Assembly: GCA_900769665.1 (NCBI GenBank)
Contig: CAAGHL010000070.1
Location: forward strand, 43,776 to 107,775
Reading direction: 5' to 3'
Source: Clostridia bacterium
GTDB taxonomy: Bacteria > Bacillota > Clostridia > Christensenellales > CAG-314
Length of the DNA stretch: 64,000 nucleotides
Shown piece after piece: positions 1-7,865 of this stretch (positions are counted from its first letter, which is position 1; the number at the start of each line of letters is the position of its first letter). The notes under the pieces are model-generated. The model worked only from the letters and a program-made list of their open reading frames with translations, did no database searches and was not told the origin of the DNA. A program made the position numbers and the translations under genes.

Positions 1-481
1 CGAGCAAAATAAGCGGCAACACCCAATCGCCCTTGAAGCTAAGCAAGATACCGCCGACAAACATAATCGGTGCGGAAATCAGTAAGTACGGCAATGATGT
101 GATTACTTCTTCCAGCCAACCGATGTCGTCGGTACTGCGAGTAATCAAACTGCCCGTGCCGACGGAGGAAAACTGCTCGAAGGTAAGCGAATTGACCTTG
201 TCGAAGATTTGACTGCGCATGTCCGCCGTCAGCCGCGAGGAAAAGTCCGCAGACAACCGCACGTTGACAAGCGACGTAATCATTGCCGCCGCCGCAAGCG
301 CAATCATCACCGCGCCCCTTACATATATGTACGGCAAATTGCCCGTGCGCACGCCAAGCTCCACAATGTCGCTCATCACGTACGGCAAAAACAATCCGCA
401 CAAAGTTTGCGCCGCATATAAAATCATCAAGGCAAATACGTATTTTGTATATGGTTTTACAAATTTTAGCAATAGTTTCAT
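1..481 (-). CDS. ABC exporter, transmembrane half, truncated by window edge
   Basis: This is the N-terminal 160 residues of an ABC exporter half-transporter; the rest, including the ATPase domain, lies beyond position 1. The protein begins MKLLLKFVKPYTKYVFALM and shows hydrophobic segments around residues 15-35, 55-75 and 135-158, typical of the type-1 exporter membrane domain. The stretch SLTFEQFSSVGTGSLITRST is the family-conserved coupling region (usual form: F..GDLMSR.T.D). The start at 481 gives the expected short cytoplasmic N-terminus; no strong ribosome binding site precedes it. It resembles the membrane domain of the gene at 37233-39002, so it may be one half of another heterodimeric exporter. 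Substrate unknown. Confidence 0.85.
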   Translation of the reverse strand, partial: MKLLLKFVKPYTKYVFALMILYAAQTLCGLFLPYVMSDIVELGVRTGNLPYIYVRGAVMIALAAAAMITSLVNVRLSADFSSRLTADMRSQIFDKVNSLTFEQFSSVGTGSLITRSTDDIGWLEEVITSLPYLLISAPIMFVGGILLSFKGDWVLPLILL

Positions 482-532
482 TTTATCTTTGTCGCTTAGG
501 GATCAATCGTCACAGTCGACCGCCTCAAGGTA

Positions 533-566
533 TAAAAAAAAGGAGGCTTGCATATGCAAACCTCGC
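533..566 (-). terminator. Rho-independent terminator after rpsR
   Basis: On the minus strand GAGGtTTGC-atat-GCAAgCCTC is followed by a run of eight or more T. It lies directly after the rpsR stop codon and ends the rpsF-ssb-rpsR operon. Confidence 0.85.
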
Positions 567-600
567 TTAGTTGGCTTAAAGCTAGAAATCCGTATCGAAA

Positions 601-846
601 TTAGTCGGCAACGTAGGGAATCAAAGCCATTTGACGTGCGCGTTTGATTGCTACTGCAAGCTCTCTTTGGTGACGAGCGCAAACGCCTGTCATACGACGG
701 GGCAAAATTTTGCCGCTTTCCGTAAGGTACTTTTTGAGCTTAGCAACGTCTTTGTAGTCGATGCTTTCGGATTTCTCCACGCAGAAGTTGCAAACCTTTC
801 TACGTGCAGGCTTTCTCATAGGCTTTTTGAATTCTTTATTTTCCAT
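601..846 (-). CDS. rpsR: 30S ribosomal protein S18
   Basis: Ribosomal protein S18 (81 aa, normal length) of the small-subunit platform, where it binds S6. The core KKYLTESGKILPRRMTGVCARHQRELAVAIKRAR is split here as recognisable S18 signatures (LPRRMTG, RHQREL, AIKRAR). The N-terminus carries two Cys (VCNFC), seen in the zinc-type S18 variants, although the full four-Cys set is not present. It is the last gene of the rpsF-ssb-rpsR operon, 19 bp after ssb, and is followed by a strong terminator. Confidence 0.97.
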   Translation of the reverse strand: MENKEFKKPMRKPARRKVCNFCVEKSESIDYKDVAKLKKYLTESGKILPRRMTGVCARHQRELAVAIKRARQMALIPYVAD

Positions 847-865
847 TGTTATTCTCCTTGTAAAC

Positions 866-1285
866 TTAGAAAGGCATGTCGTTGTCGTCCGCTTGAACTT
901 CCGTCAATGTGTCGATTGTTTGACCGCCTTGACGGGGTGCAGGTTGACCGGGGGCGGGTGCTACGCCGCCTTGGTTGGCGCGGGACAAAAATTCCACTTG
1001 ATCCGCACGGATGTCAAATGTTTGACGTTTGACGCCGTCGCGTTCGTAGCTGCCTGTTTGGATACTTCCTACAACAGCAACTTGGCTACCCTTTACAAGG
1101 TACTTGACGCAGTTTTGCGCAAGCGAATCCCAAGTGATGATGTTGATGAAGTCCGCACGATTTTCGCCGTCACGAGAATAGGGACGGTTGACTGCAATGC
1201 TGAAACGGCAATAAGAGTGACCGGATTCAAACGAAGAAGCCGTCGGATCCTGTGTAAGTCTGCCAATCAAAAATACTTTGTTCAT
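866..1285 (-). CDS. ssb: single-stranded DNA-binding protein
   Basis: Single-stranded DNA-binding protein (139 aa) that coats ssDNA in replication and repair. The OB-fold occupies residues 1-105 (MNKVFLIGRLTQDP start, RFSIAVNR, DFINIITWDSLA, VGSIQTGSYE). A short Gly/Pro/Gln linker follows, and the protein ends in the acidic tail DDNDMPF that recruits partner proteins. It sits between rpsF and rpsR, the standard Firmicutes arrangement, and is transcribed from the promoter upstream of rpsF. Confidence 0.97.
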   Translation of the reverse strand: MNKVFLIGRLTQDPTASSFESGHSYCRFSIAVNRPYSRDGENRADFINIITWDSLAQNCVKYLVKGSQVAVVGSIQTGSYERDGVKRQTFDIRADQVEFLSRANQGGVAPAPGQPAPRQGGQTIDTLTEVQADDNDMPF

Positions 1286-1306
1286 TGTCTTCTCCTCGGT
1301 GTCCGA

Positions 1307-1588
1307 TTACTTTTTGACAACCATGAAACGAACTACGCCGTCGGTGATACGGAGTACGCGTTCCACTTCGTCGGGAAGAGTTGCGGCTGCAGAGAAGTTT
1401 ACCAAAACATAGTAACCTTCGGTCTTGTAGTTGATGGCATATGCAAGTTTGCGTGTGCCCCACTTGTCAACTCCGTCGACCGTTCCGCCGTTGTCCGTAA
1501 CAACCGCATTGATCTTGGCGATAATTGCCTCCTTGGCTTCGTCGGAAAGATCGTTGTCGATGATGTACAACAATTCGTAACTGTTCAT
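1307..1588 (-). CDS. rpsF: 30S ribosomal protein S6
   Basis: Ribosomal protein S6 (93 aa). It starts MNSYELLYIIDNDLSDEAKE and has the conserved WGTRKLAYAINYKTEGYYVLVNF region. The open frame extends further upstream, but the ATG at 1588 is preceded by AGGAGG seven bases away and gives the family-standard N-terminus. First gene of rpsF-ssb-rpsR. Confidence 0.96.
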   Translation of the reverse strand: MNSYELLYIIDNDLSDEAKEAIIAKINAVVTDNGGTVDGVDKWGTRKLAYAINYKTEGYYVLVNFSAAATLPDEVERVLRITDGVVRFMVVKK

Positions 1589-1664
1589 AACTATATACCT
1601 CCTTATGGACTTTTGGCAGCGACAGGTAGTCGCCGCAAGGTGTGCCCGTACTACGAGCAATAGT

Positions 1665-1693
1665 ATTATATAATATATATCCGCGAAAAGCAA
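1665..1693 (-). promoter_or_regulatory. sigma-A promoter of rpsF operon
   Basis: On the minus strand TTGCTT, 17 bp, TATAAT. The transcript would start near 1658 and leave a leader of about 70 nt before rpsF. Confidence 0.75.
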
Positions 1694-1799
1694 GCGTTTT
1701 TTTGCAAGTTTTTTAGAAAGATAGATTTGCAACAATTGAATTTGCACTTCCACTTGAGTAACGACGCATTTAATCGTTTGACCGTCAGGTCGAAGCCTT

Positions 1800-2792
1800 C
1801 TAATTGGCTTGCGTGACTGCGACGGGTTGCTTGAACGTGGTAATCTTGCCGTTGTCGGCGTCCTGAAACAACATCCAAAACGCAACGGGCGTGCTGTCCA
1901 CGTAGACAAAATCCTTGTCGAAGAAACCGTCCTTTTCCGCAGGCAAGCCGTAACAAATGTACCGCACTTTGCCTTCCCGTTGCAGTACGCCAAGCACAAA
2001 GTATTTGTCCGAAGAGGGGAAGTCGATACGCACGAAAAAGGACTCCTCGTACTTTTTGATCAGCGGAAAGTACGGTGGAAACTCCACAAACAGTTTGCCG
2101 ATTTCTCGTTTGACAGTTTCGTAGTAGTCGCAGTTGGCGCCCGTGGCGTAAAAGCGGTCGAATGCGTCGCTGTACTCCTCTACGCTTTTGTAACGCCCGT
2201 CGGCGGTTTTGCGCAAGGTGGTCAAGTCCATATCGGTGTAGTAGTCGGCAGTGGACGCAACAAACTCTTCGTATTTGGTGGGGTCTTCGCCGTCGGCACT
2301 GCCGTTGGGCAAATTGCCGTCTTGCGCAGTGGCAGAGGTCACCTGTTCCGTCGCATTGACGGGAGGTTCCGACACGTTTTGCACGGCATTGGCGTTTGTT
2401 GCCGACTTTGCAACGGCGGCAGCTACAAGCTTGTCCATGTGTCGAGCCAATTTGTCGCAAAGGGCAGCCTCTCCAAGCACGCCTCGAGCCGCTTCGTAGC
2501 ACTTGCCCTCTCGCTTGACAAGCAAGCACCCGATGTTGTCAAGGTCCTTGACGGGCAAGGCAAACACTCGGTTGTTTAGGTCCGGCAACAACTTTGCGTA
2601 CACTGCGTCGCCGAAGTTGAGCAACAGCCACCACTGCCCGAAACCGCCGTTGTCGGCATTGGTAACAAACACCGTAACGGTGGTTTCCGTGGCGGAATTG
2701 TTGACCAGTTTGACCATGCCGCACAGCTCGCGGTTGCGTTCGGCAAAGCGTTTGTCCGTTTGTTGCAATATCATCACTCGTTTGCAGTACAT
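1800..2792 (-). CDS. hypothetical protein, 330 aa
   Basis: I do not recognise a family. The product (330 aa) is soluble: no signal peptide and no membrane segment. Residues 1-120 look like a compact domain (MVKLVNNSATETTVTVFVTNADNGG, GQWWLLLNFGD). A low-complexity Ala/Asn/Thr/Ser linker spans about residues 125-165, and a second domain of about 165 residues is rich in Tyr/Phe/Asp (KKYEESFFVRIDFPSSDKYF, GKVRYICYGLPAE). The start at 2792 is chosen because GAGGAAAT precedes it directly; the longer frame to 2897 has no ribosome binding site. Monocistronic by position. Confidence 0.6.
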   Translation of the reverse strand: MYCKRVMILQQTDKRFAERNRELCGMVKLVNNSATETTVTVFVTNADNGGFGQWWLLLNFGDAVYAKLLPDLNNRVFALPVKDLDNIGCLLVKREGKCYEAARGVLGEAALCDKLARHMDKLVAAAVAKSATNANAVQNVSEPPVNATEQVTSATAQDGNLPNGSADGEDPTKYEEFVASTADYYTDMDLTTLRKTADGRYKSVEEYSDAFDRFYATGANCDYYETVKREIGKLFVEFPPYFPLIKKYEESFFVRIDFPSSDKYFVLGVLQREGKVRYICYGLPAEKDGFFDKDFVYVDSTPVAFWMLFQDADNGKITTFKQPVAVTQAN

Positions 2793-3008
2793 ATTTCCTC
2801 CGTATTTTGTCCGTTTTGACTGTTTTTGTAACAAAAAAGTGCACACGTATATATTTTTTGCCGACATCGCAATTGTCGACAAAACAAGCCGTCGCACACA
2901 TTTAGTAGATAGCCATATATTGCCACTACCCCTATTTCGTATACAAATATACCAAATTTTTCACGCAGAAAATTGACTTTGTTTGTCGAAATTACTCGAA
3001 AAACCGCA

Positions 3009-3037
3009 CAAAAAAGACTGCCGCAAGCAGCAGTCTT
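3009..3037 (-). terminator. terminator of the large lipoprotein gene
   Basis: Minus strand AAGACTGC-loop-GCAGTCTT followed by TTTTT, 44 bp beyond the stop codon at 3081. The same stem (AAGACTG/CAGTCTT) is reused in the terminators at 54385 and 57977. Confidence 0.8.
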
Positions 3038-3080
3038 TCTAGTTTTTTCGTTGTCATCACTTTATGGCTACAAACGGTTG

Positions 3081-5282
3081 TCAGCTATACAACTGCGTGT
3101 AGTCGCAACCGTCGCAAGTACATTTCCAATATTCGTGTTGCTCACCGTCAACAGTCATCTTTTGAATTTCGCCCAACACGTGTCCGTGCCTGTACCAGTC
3201 TACTTTCAAATCGCCGTCAAATATCGTTTGCCCATTGTAAGTGATTCGCATATGCAAGCTGCCGACAATGTTATTAAACTCGTCGGGATCGCTTATCGAT
3301 TCGGCATGTTTGATGTTTATTGATGAAATATTGACCAGCAATCCACAATCGAGGCAAACATACAGTCGACTTGTTTTTGTACTCGATTTCAGCCACAAAA
3401 CACGTCCGTGCCTGTCGCCCTCGAGCCACTCGGTATAGTCGTCGTGGTCTATTGCAAGATACGTTTCGCCCTGCCCGCAAGGACAAGTAGAAATATACAA
3501 ATTGTGACCGCAGTCGCCTATTTCCTTATCCACGACTTCTTCAATGTGGCGGTACTCGATGCGTTCCGTAGTGTCGCCGCACACCGTACAAGTGGATGTC
3601 ACTTTGACGCCGTCCTTACAACTTTTGCTACCCGAGAGCAGTTCTGCTGTTTGCTTGTATTCGTGATTATTACGAGCATACTCAACTTCCTGCTTATGGC
3701 AAACGGAGCACTCGTACACAAGCTTGCCGTAATACTTGCAACTTGTCGTTTCGCCCTCGACAAGTTGCATTTTGTGCAGACACTTGTCGAAATCGTACAG
3801 TTTTCCCGTATTGATGTCCATAGAGAAGTTCAACCCCGACGAAAACTCGTATCTGACGTCCGCGCTCGTATCCAAACCAACGCTTTCGACTTGCGCCTTT
3901 GTGAGCATTACTCGTTCGCCGTCTTCTTCCACGTAATAGACAATGCTTTCCGTCACGATCATTGGTGAAAACACTACGCACATCAACCAATTGTCACCGC
4001 ACTCCTCGTACATACCGATAAAGCACGCATTGGCAAAGTTTATTTTTCTCGTTACGGTGTATATCGAGTAAATTTCTTTTCCTTCAAAACTTGTGCCGCT
4101 GTAACCACCGCCATAGGTGTAGCTGTAACTGCCCCACCATTGTCCGTCGATTTGTTCCACCTTTGCGCTGTTGCGCTCTTCACCCTCGTCAGCCAAAGCT
4201 TGCGTAAGTTCCAACGCTTCGCTTTCCGTTGTGGGCGTTTTGAATTTGTCTGTGTACTGCGCCACACTATCCACGAATTTGTCGGGATCGAAGTCTATCT
4301 TCATATCGGGCAAAACGGTAACGTCAAAGCTTGCCCTAGCCATTTCTTTGCGAATGTAATCGAGTGCGCCGACAAACCATTTGTCGGTATCGTTTTTCAC
4401 TTCGAAATCCGACTTTGCGGAAACAGCGTAGTTCCAACGCAATTCTTTCAACACACCGTCTTTGACGGTAGCACGAATCCCGAGCGCTTCCTCGGCAAGG
4501 TCGATAAATGCGTCGGCATAGGACTTCAATTGGTCGGCGGTATACTCTCGACCACCGGTGTTGTCGTTTGCCACAACGGCGATTAGCGCATACGGAGTCA
4601 TATCCTTTATTTGCGGCAAGTACTCTTCCAGCCATTGCTTTACGCTGTCGATACCGACAAGCTCGCCGACGTTTGTTGCAAGCACTTCCTCGTCGGCAAG
4701 CAAACCTGCTACCGTTTTGCCGTCGGGTACTTTGATACCGCAGTAATACAGCAATTCTTCCAATGTTACGTTACTTCCGCTCACGTCGATAAACGCTTGC
4801 GCCAAACTCAAAACGTCGACAACTTTCAAACCGCGCTGTTCCAATGCAGACAGTAAATCTTTTACAGTCATCTCGCCGATTTTGTCACAAATTTTCGGTA
4901 ACGTATCAAGAAATCCTTCACCAAACGCCTTGTCGAAGATGTTGCGCAAGGTGTATGTTTGCAAGTCTTTGCTGATTTGACGCAAGGAGTCGAAGTTGAT
5001 CATGTACACATCGCCGTCGTTGGTTGTAGCCTTGCCGACAATGCCGCCGAGAAACTTCTTGACTGCCGCAATTTCCGCCGCATTTTTGCTTTGCACCGCG
5101 TCCAACACAACGTCGAGTTTGGTTGCTAGATCGGATATTGTTTTGCTGTCGGCATTAAAACCATTAAAGAGATCCGCACCGACCATGCTGTTTGCAAGCG
5201 CTTTGATTAGTTCGTCTGCATCGGCAACGAGATAAGCGCGCGCACGGACGGTGTGTGTACAAAACGTTCGAATCCAAGTCAA
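3081..5282 (-). CDS. C-terminal part of frameshifted lipoprotein with zinc-ribbon-like repeats
   Basis: This frame continues the protein begun at 5994 after a change of reading frame near 5245-5262; the nominal start at 5282 has no ribosome binding site. The first dozen residues (MTWIRTFCTHTV) are therefore out-of-frame translation and the true sequence probably resumes at RARAYLVADADELIKAL. The middle (about residues 20-330) is predicted alpha-helical. The last third holds repeated CxxC..H units (ECSVCHKQE, CTVCGDTTERIEY, STCPCGQGE, VCLDCGLLV, WKCTCDGCDY) like those scattered through large Firmicutes surface lipoproteins. Function unknown. Either a true frameshift mutation, phase-variable switching or a sequencing/assembly error. 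Confidence 0.7.
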   Translation of the reverse strand: MTWIRTFCTHTVRARAYLVADADELIKALANSMVGADLFNGFNADSKTISDLATKLDVVLDAVQSKNAAEIAAVKKFLGGIVGKATTNDGDVYMINFDSLRQISKDLQTYTLRNIFDKAFGEGFLDTLPKICDKIGEMTVKDLLSALEQRGLKVVDVLSLAQAFIDVSGSNVTLEELLYYCGIKVPDGKTVAGLLADEEVLATNVGELVGIDSVKQWLEEYLPQIKDMTPYALIAVVANDNTGGREYTADQLKSYADAFIDLAEEALGIRATVKDGVLKELRWNYAVSAKSDFEVKNDTDKWFVGALDYIRKEMARASFDVTVLPDMKIDFDPDKFVDSVAQYTDKFKTPTTESEALELTQALADEGEERNSAKVEQIDGQWWGSYSYTYGGGYSGTSFEGKEIYSIYTVTRKINFANACFIGMYEECGDNWLMCVVFSPMIVTESIVYYVEEDGERVMLTKAQVESVGLDTSADVRYEFSSGLNFSMDINTGKLYDFDKCLHKMQLVEGETTSCKYYGKLVYECSVCHKQEVEYARNNHEYKQTAELLSGSKSCKDGVKVTSTCTVCGDTTERIEYRHIEEVVDKEIGDCGHNLYISTCPCGQGETYLAIDHDDYTEWLEGDRHGRVLWLKSSTKTSRLYVCLDCGLLVNISSINIKHAESISDPDEFNNIVGSLHMRITYNGQTIFDGDLKVDWYRHGHVLGEIQKMTVDGEQHEYWKCTCDGCDYTQLYS

Positions 5283-5994
5283 CGCGAAGCAAGTCCGTTA
5301 TCACGCCGTACAGTTTACCGTTTTCCAACACGCCGCTGTACTCGGCTTCTTGAGCAAACTCGTCGTTGCCGTTTTCGACGGGTATATTGGCTTTGTTGCG
5401 TAGTAAGCAATTGACTATCAGTTTGGCGTTGCCATTGGAAAGCATACCCCAAACGATGTCGGCTTTGACAACCTGCCACATATTGTCGTCCATACCAAGC
5501 AAGTGAGCGTTGTCCTCGGTCAAAAACTCTACGTTGCTAAATTTGATACCGTACTCGAAGGCTTCCGTTTTGCCGTCTGTGCCCACTGCCGCCACCGCCG
5601 AAAAACGTCCGCAAATAAGACAAATGCCCGACGGCGAATAACTGTGTTTGCCGCTGTCCACCTTTACATTGTGTCCGCACGTGGCATTTTTCCAGTGTTC
5701 GGCTTCGTCACTCGACCAAAAGCTTTCGGTTGCGTGTCCGCTAGTAACCTTCTTATAGTTGCACACGGTACACGTGTAGGTCATCTCACCGCAATCGTCA
5801 CCCTCGGCAGGCTTTGTTTGCACGCCTTTGTCAAATACGTGCGGTTGCTTCAACGTTTCACCGTCCGACTTGACCCAATGGTACTCTTGGTCAAAGCCGT
5901 ACTCGATGTCCCCGTTCGTCACACCGTCGCATGCGCCTAGCACAAATGCAAACGCAAGCACGACACACAACGTCAATAGCAGTTTATTCTTCAT
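5164..5994 (-). CDS. N-terminal part of frameshifted surface lipoprotein
   Basis: Starts with a lipoprotein signal peptide: MKNKLLLTLCVVLAFAFVLG then ACDG, with the lipobox Cys near residue 22, so the product is anchored outside the membrane. Two CxxC pairs follow (CTVCNYKK, CLICGRF) with nearby His, the same unit that recurs in the downstream frame. In-frame sequence is coherent to about residue 245 (GVITDLLRVDLDSNVLYTH); the last 25 residues (RPCARLSRCRCRRTNQ...) are Arg/Cys-rich out-of-frame translation. The neighbouring frame at 3081-5282 carries the rest, so intact length would be about 970 aa. AGGAGG-like sequence precedes the ATG at 5994. Confidence 0.75.
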   Translation of the reverse strand: MKNKLLLTLCVVLAFAFVLGACDGVTNGDIEYGFDQEYHWVKSDGETLKQPHVFDKGVQTKPAEGDDCGEMTYTCTVCNYKKVTSGHATESFWSSDEAEHWKNATCGHNVKVDSGKHSYSPSGICLICGRFSAVAAVGTDGKTEAFEYGIKFSNVEFLTEDNAHLLGMDDNMWQVVKADIVWGMLSNGNAKLIVNCLLRNKANIPVENGNDEFAQEAEYSGVLENGKLYGVITDLLRVDLDSNVLYTHRPCARLSRCRCRRTNQSACKQHGRCGSL

Positions 5995-5999
5995 ATTAC

Positions 6000-6363
6000 C
6001 TCCTCAAATCAAATACATATATTTATATTAAAAACATATGTTCTTGTTGTATATAGTAAAGTATTTGAAAGCAAAAATCAAGCGTTACAAGAAAGAAAAT
6101 GCAATAATGAAAATATGACAACATTATTTGCTTTTGCAACTGTTTTCGGTTATGTTTTTCACCGGTAACCGCACTCTCCAAAATGATTAGCGACAATGCG
6201 GAAACCTTATAACCGATATTACAATCAACAATATCTTGAATTTTCCGACAGTCGACTGTAATCAAAAAAAAAGGCACAAGCCTAAGCTCGTGCCTTGAAG
6301 ATACATATTTTGTTGTACGGCATGCAGTCGTTTGCGACATTGGCTAGTGTGCCCAAAAAGTCG
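6000..6363. other. gene-free stretch between lipoprotein and HAD genes
   Basis: About 360 bp holding the ribosome binding site and AT-rich upstream region of the lipoprotein gene and the terminator of the HAD gene. Around 6163-6200 there is a weak partial match to the 64-bp repeat found at 7802 and 28321 (CACTCTCCAAAATGATTAG). I see no coding signal. Confidence 0.5.
6264..6296 (-). terminator. terminator after HAD phosphatase gene
   Basis: Minus strand AAGGCACGAG-cttagg-CTTGTGCCTT (one G-T pair) followed by nine T. Confidence 0.85.
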
Positions 6364-7200
6364 TCAACGCTTGACTTCGTAGGACTTGTGCGACAGTTCC
6401 TCATACTTGGTTTCGGCGCAAATCTTTTCCAAAATAATTTTCATTGCGGCGTCCATTTGACTGCCGTCGCGGTAGTCGCCCTTGACGTAGAAATCCACTC
6501 GTTCGTCGTCCACAAGGTACAATGCGTCGTCCGGTCTGCGGTAAACGCCCACGGCATATCCGCCGCGCGTGCGTGTAAGCTTCATACTGGGTACGTCGGT
6601 AAGTCCGTCGCCGATGTATATCATGTGGGAAAAGGGCACCACACGTTCGTCCGTAGGCATGGACATGTTGAGTTTTTTGTCCTCCGACACGTCCTCCACG
6701 CCCTTGTTGATACGGTACAAAAATTGCGTTTTGTTGGTGTAGTTGATGGCGACGGAAGGCCACACAGGCTCGCCGTTGTCGTCGTAGACGTAGTCGCAAG
6801 CGAAGATATTGTAAAACTCCTTGCCTATCGGGCAACCCTCTATCATGGGTTTCAGTCCGCAAGAAATGATGTAGTGCCGCACTTCCAAACCTAGGGAAGC
6901 TCCGTAGGCGTTGATACGCTTGAACCAACCCTTGACGCCCTCGAAAAACTTGACGTCCTTGCCCATTTCCTTCAGCTTGTCGCGCGTAAGGTGAATTTCC
7001 TTTTCCCTCGCTTTGGTAGCCATAAGGTACATGTAGGACAGTATGTGGTCCATATCGTATTTGTGCGCTATTTCGTCGCTTTGCTTCCAAAACGTCACCG
7101 AATCCATGCCGAGCGACGGTATGAAAGTAAACTCCTGCATATCCTTGGTGGACAGCGTGTTGTCGAAGTCGTAAATCAGCGCAACTACATTGTTGTTCAT
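6364..7200 (-). CDS. HAD-superfamily hydrolase (phosphatase-like)
   Basis: Predicted cytoplasmic phosphatase of the haloacid dehalogenase superfamily, 278 aa. Motif I is YDFDNTLS (DxDxT form, nucleophile Asp near residue 11), motif II is the Ser in YIISCGLKP, and the motif IV region is MIYIGDGLTDVPSMK. A helical cap of about 80 residues separates motifs I and II, as in phosphoserine-phosphatase-like members. The ATG at 7200 is six bases from AGGAGG; a TTG two codons upstream is less likely. Substrate cannot be told from the sequence. Confidence 0.85.
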   Translation of the reverse strand: MNNNVVALIYDFDNTLSTKDMQEFTFIPSLGMDSVTFWKQSDEIAHKYDMDHILSYMYLMATKAREKEIHLTRDKLKEMGKDVKFFEGVKGWFKRINAYGASLGLEVRHYIISCGLKPMIEGCPIGKEFYNIFACDYVYDDNGEPVWPSVAINYTNKTQFLYRINKGVEDVSEDKKLNMSMPTDERVVPFSHMIYIGDGLTDVPSMKLTRTRGGYAVGVYRRPDDALYLVDDERVDFYVKGDYRDGSQMDAAMKIILEKICAETKYEELSHKSYEVKR

Positions 7201-7291
7201 TTGCAACCTCCTATCACAAAAATTACGTAAAACGGTAATAAAATTTCACATACGTATGCGTTTTTTTGCTACACAAGCACTCCGCACCACA

Positions 7292-7660
7292 TCACCAAAC
7301 AATGCAAACCCAAGTAAGCAACGCTTGCAAAACAATCACGATGGACAGCACAAATGTCGGCTTGAACACGTCCTCGTCGGTGCGGTAAATCGGCTTTAGT
7401 TTATAAAATAAAAATATAGCCAACACCAACACAAAGGCAACGATGTCGGTAATTATCGGTCCCCACATCAGCTCGCCGATGCACGTAGGCGCGCCCCAAC
7501 CGATGGCAAATTCCTCACCGATGACAAGCGACGTCCACACAAAGTGCACCAAATTTACGCCGATAAGCAACGTAAGCAACACTATTGCCCAAGCGGAACG
7601 CTCGTACTTTTTCTTTTGTCTGATTTTGCTCCCCATGTAGGAGTTTGGTCTACGTGACAT
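7292..7660 (-). CDS. small membrane protein
   Basis: A 122-residue protein with a basic N-terminus (MSRRPNSYMGSKIRQKKK) and three hydrophobic segments, about residues 22-45, 65-87 and 100-120. No recognised family. A GAGGGG ribosome binding site lies ten bases before the ATG. Ends 91 bp before the HAD gene, with which it may be co-transcribed. Confidence 0.65.
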   Translation of the reverse strand: MSRRPNSYMGSKIRQKKKYERSAWAIVLLTLLIGVNLVHFVWTSLVIGEEFAIGWGAPTCIGELMWGPIITDIVAFVLVLAIFLFYKLKPIYRTDEDVFKPTFVLSIVIVLQALLTWVCIVW

Positions 7661-7801
7661 AACTACAATCCCCTCTTTACTAAATTACTAGTCAGGACAA
7701 CTCCACAATCGTCCATACACTACCGCAACCGTCAACAGTTTTACAAACTTGGCAATGCGTACTTAGACATTACACACTGCATAGCTACTTGCATGGCGTA
7801 A

Positions 7802-7865
7802 GTTTAACGCCAAAGTATCCGTCGTCACACTCTCAAAATGGTTAGTGATAGCTAAATTAACCCTA
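7802..7865. repeat. interspersed repeat family A, copy 1
   Basis: About 64 bp (TTAACGCC...AAGTATCCG.CGTCACACTC...TTAGTGATAGC.AAATTAACCCTAC) that recurs at 28321-28384 with about six differences, and in part (reverse strand) at about 63147-63173. This copy overlaps the stop codon of the UPF0104 gene. Confidence 0.75.

Noticed and set aside
23..481. Several overlapping plus-strand frames at the window start
   Set aside because: They are shadows of the minus-strand ABC exporter, which reads as a coherent membrane protein.
6023..6340. Possible 105-aa protein on the minus strand
   Set aside because: It runs through the HAD gene terminator, lacks a ribosome binding site and has no coding-like composition.
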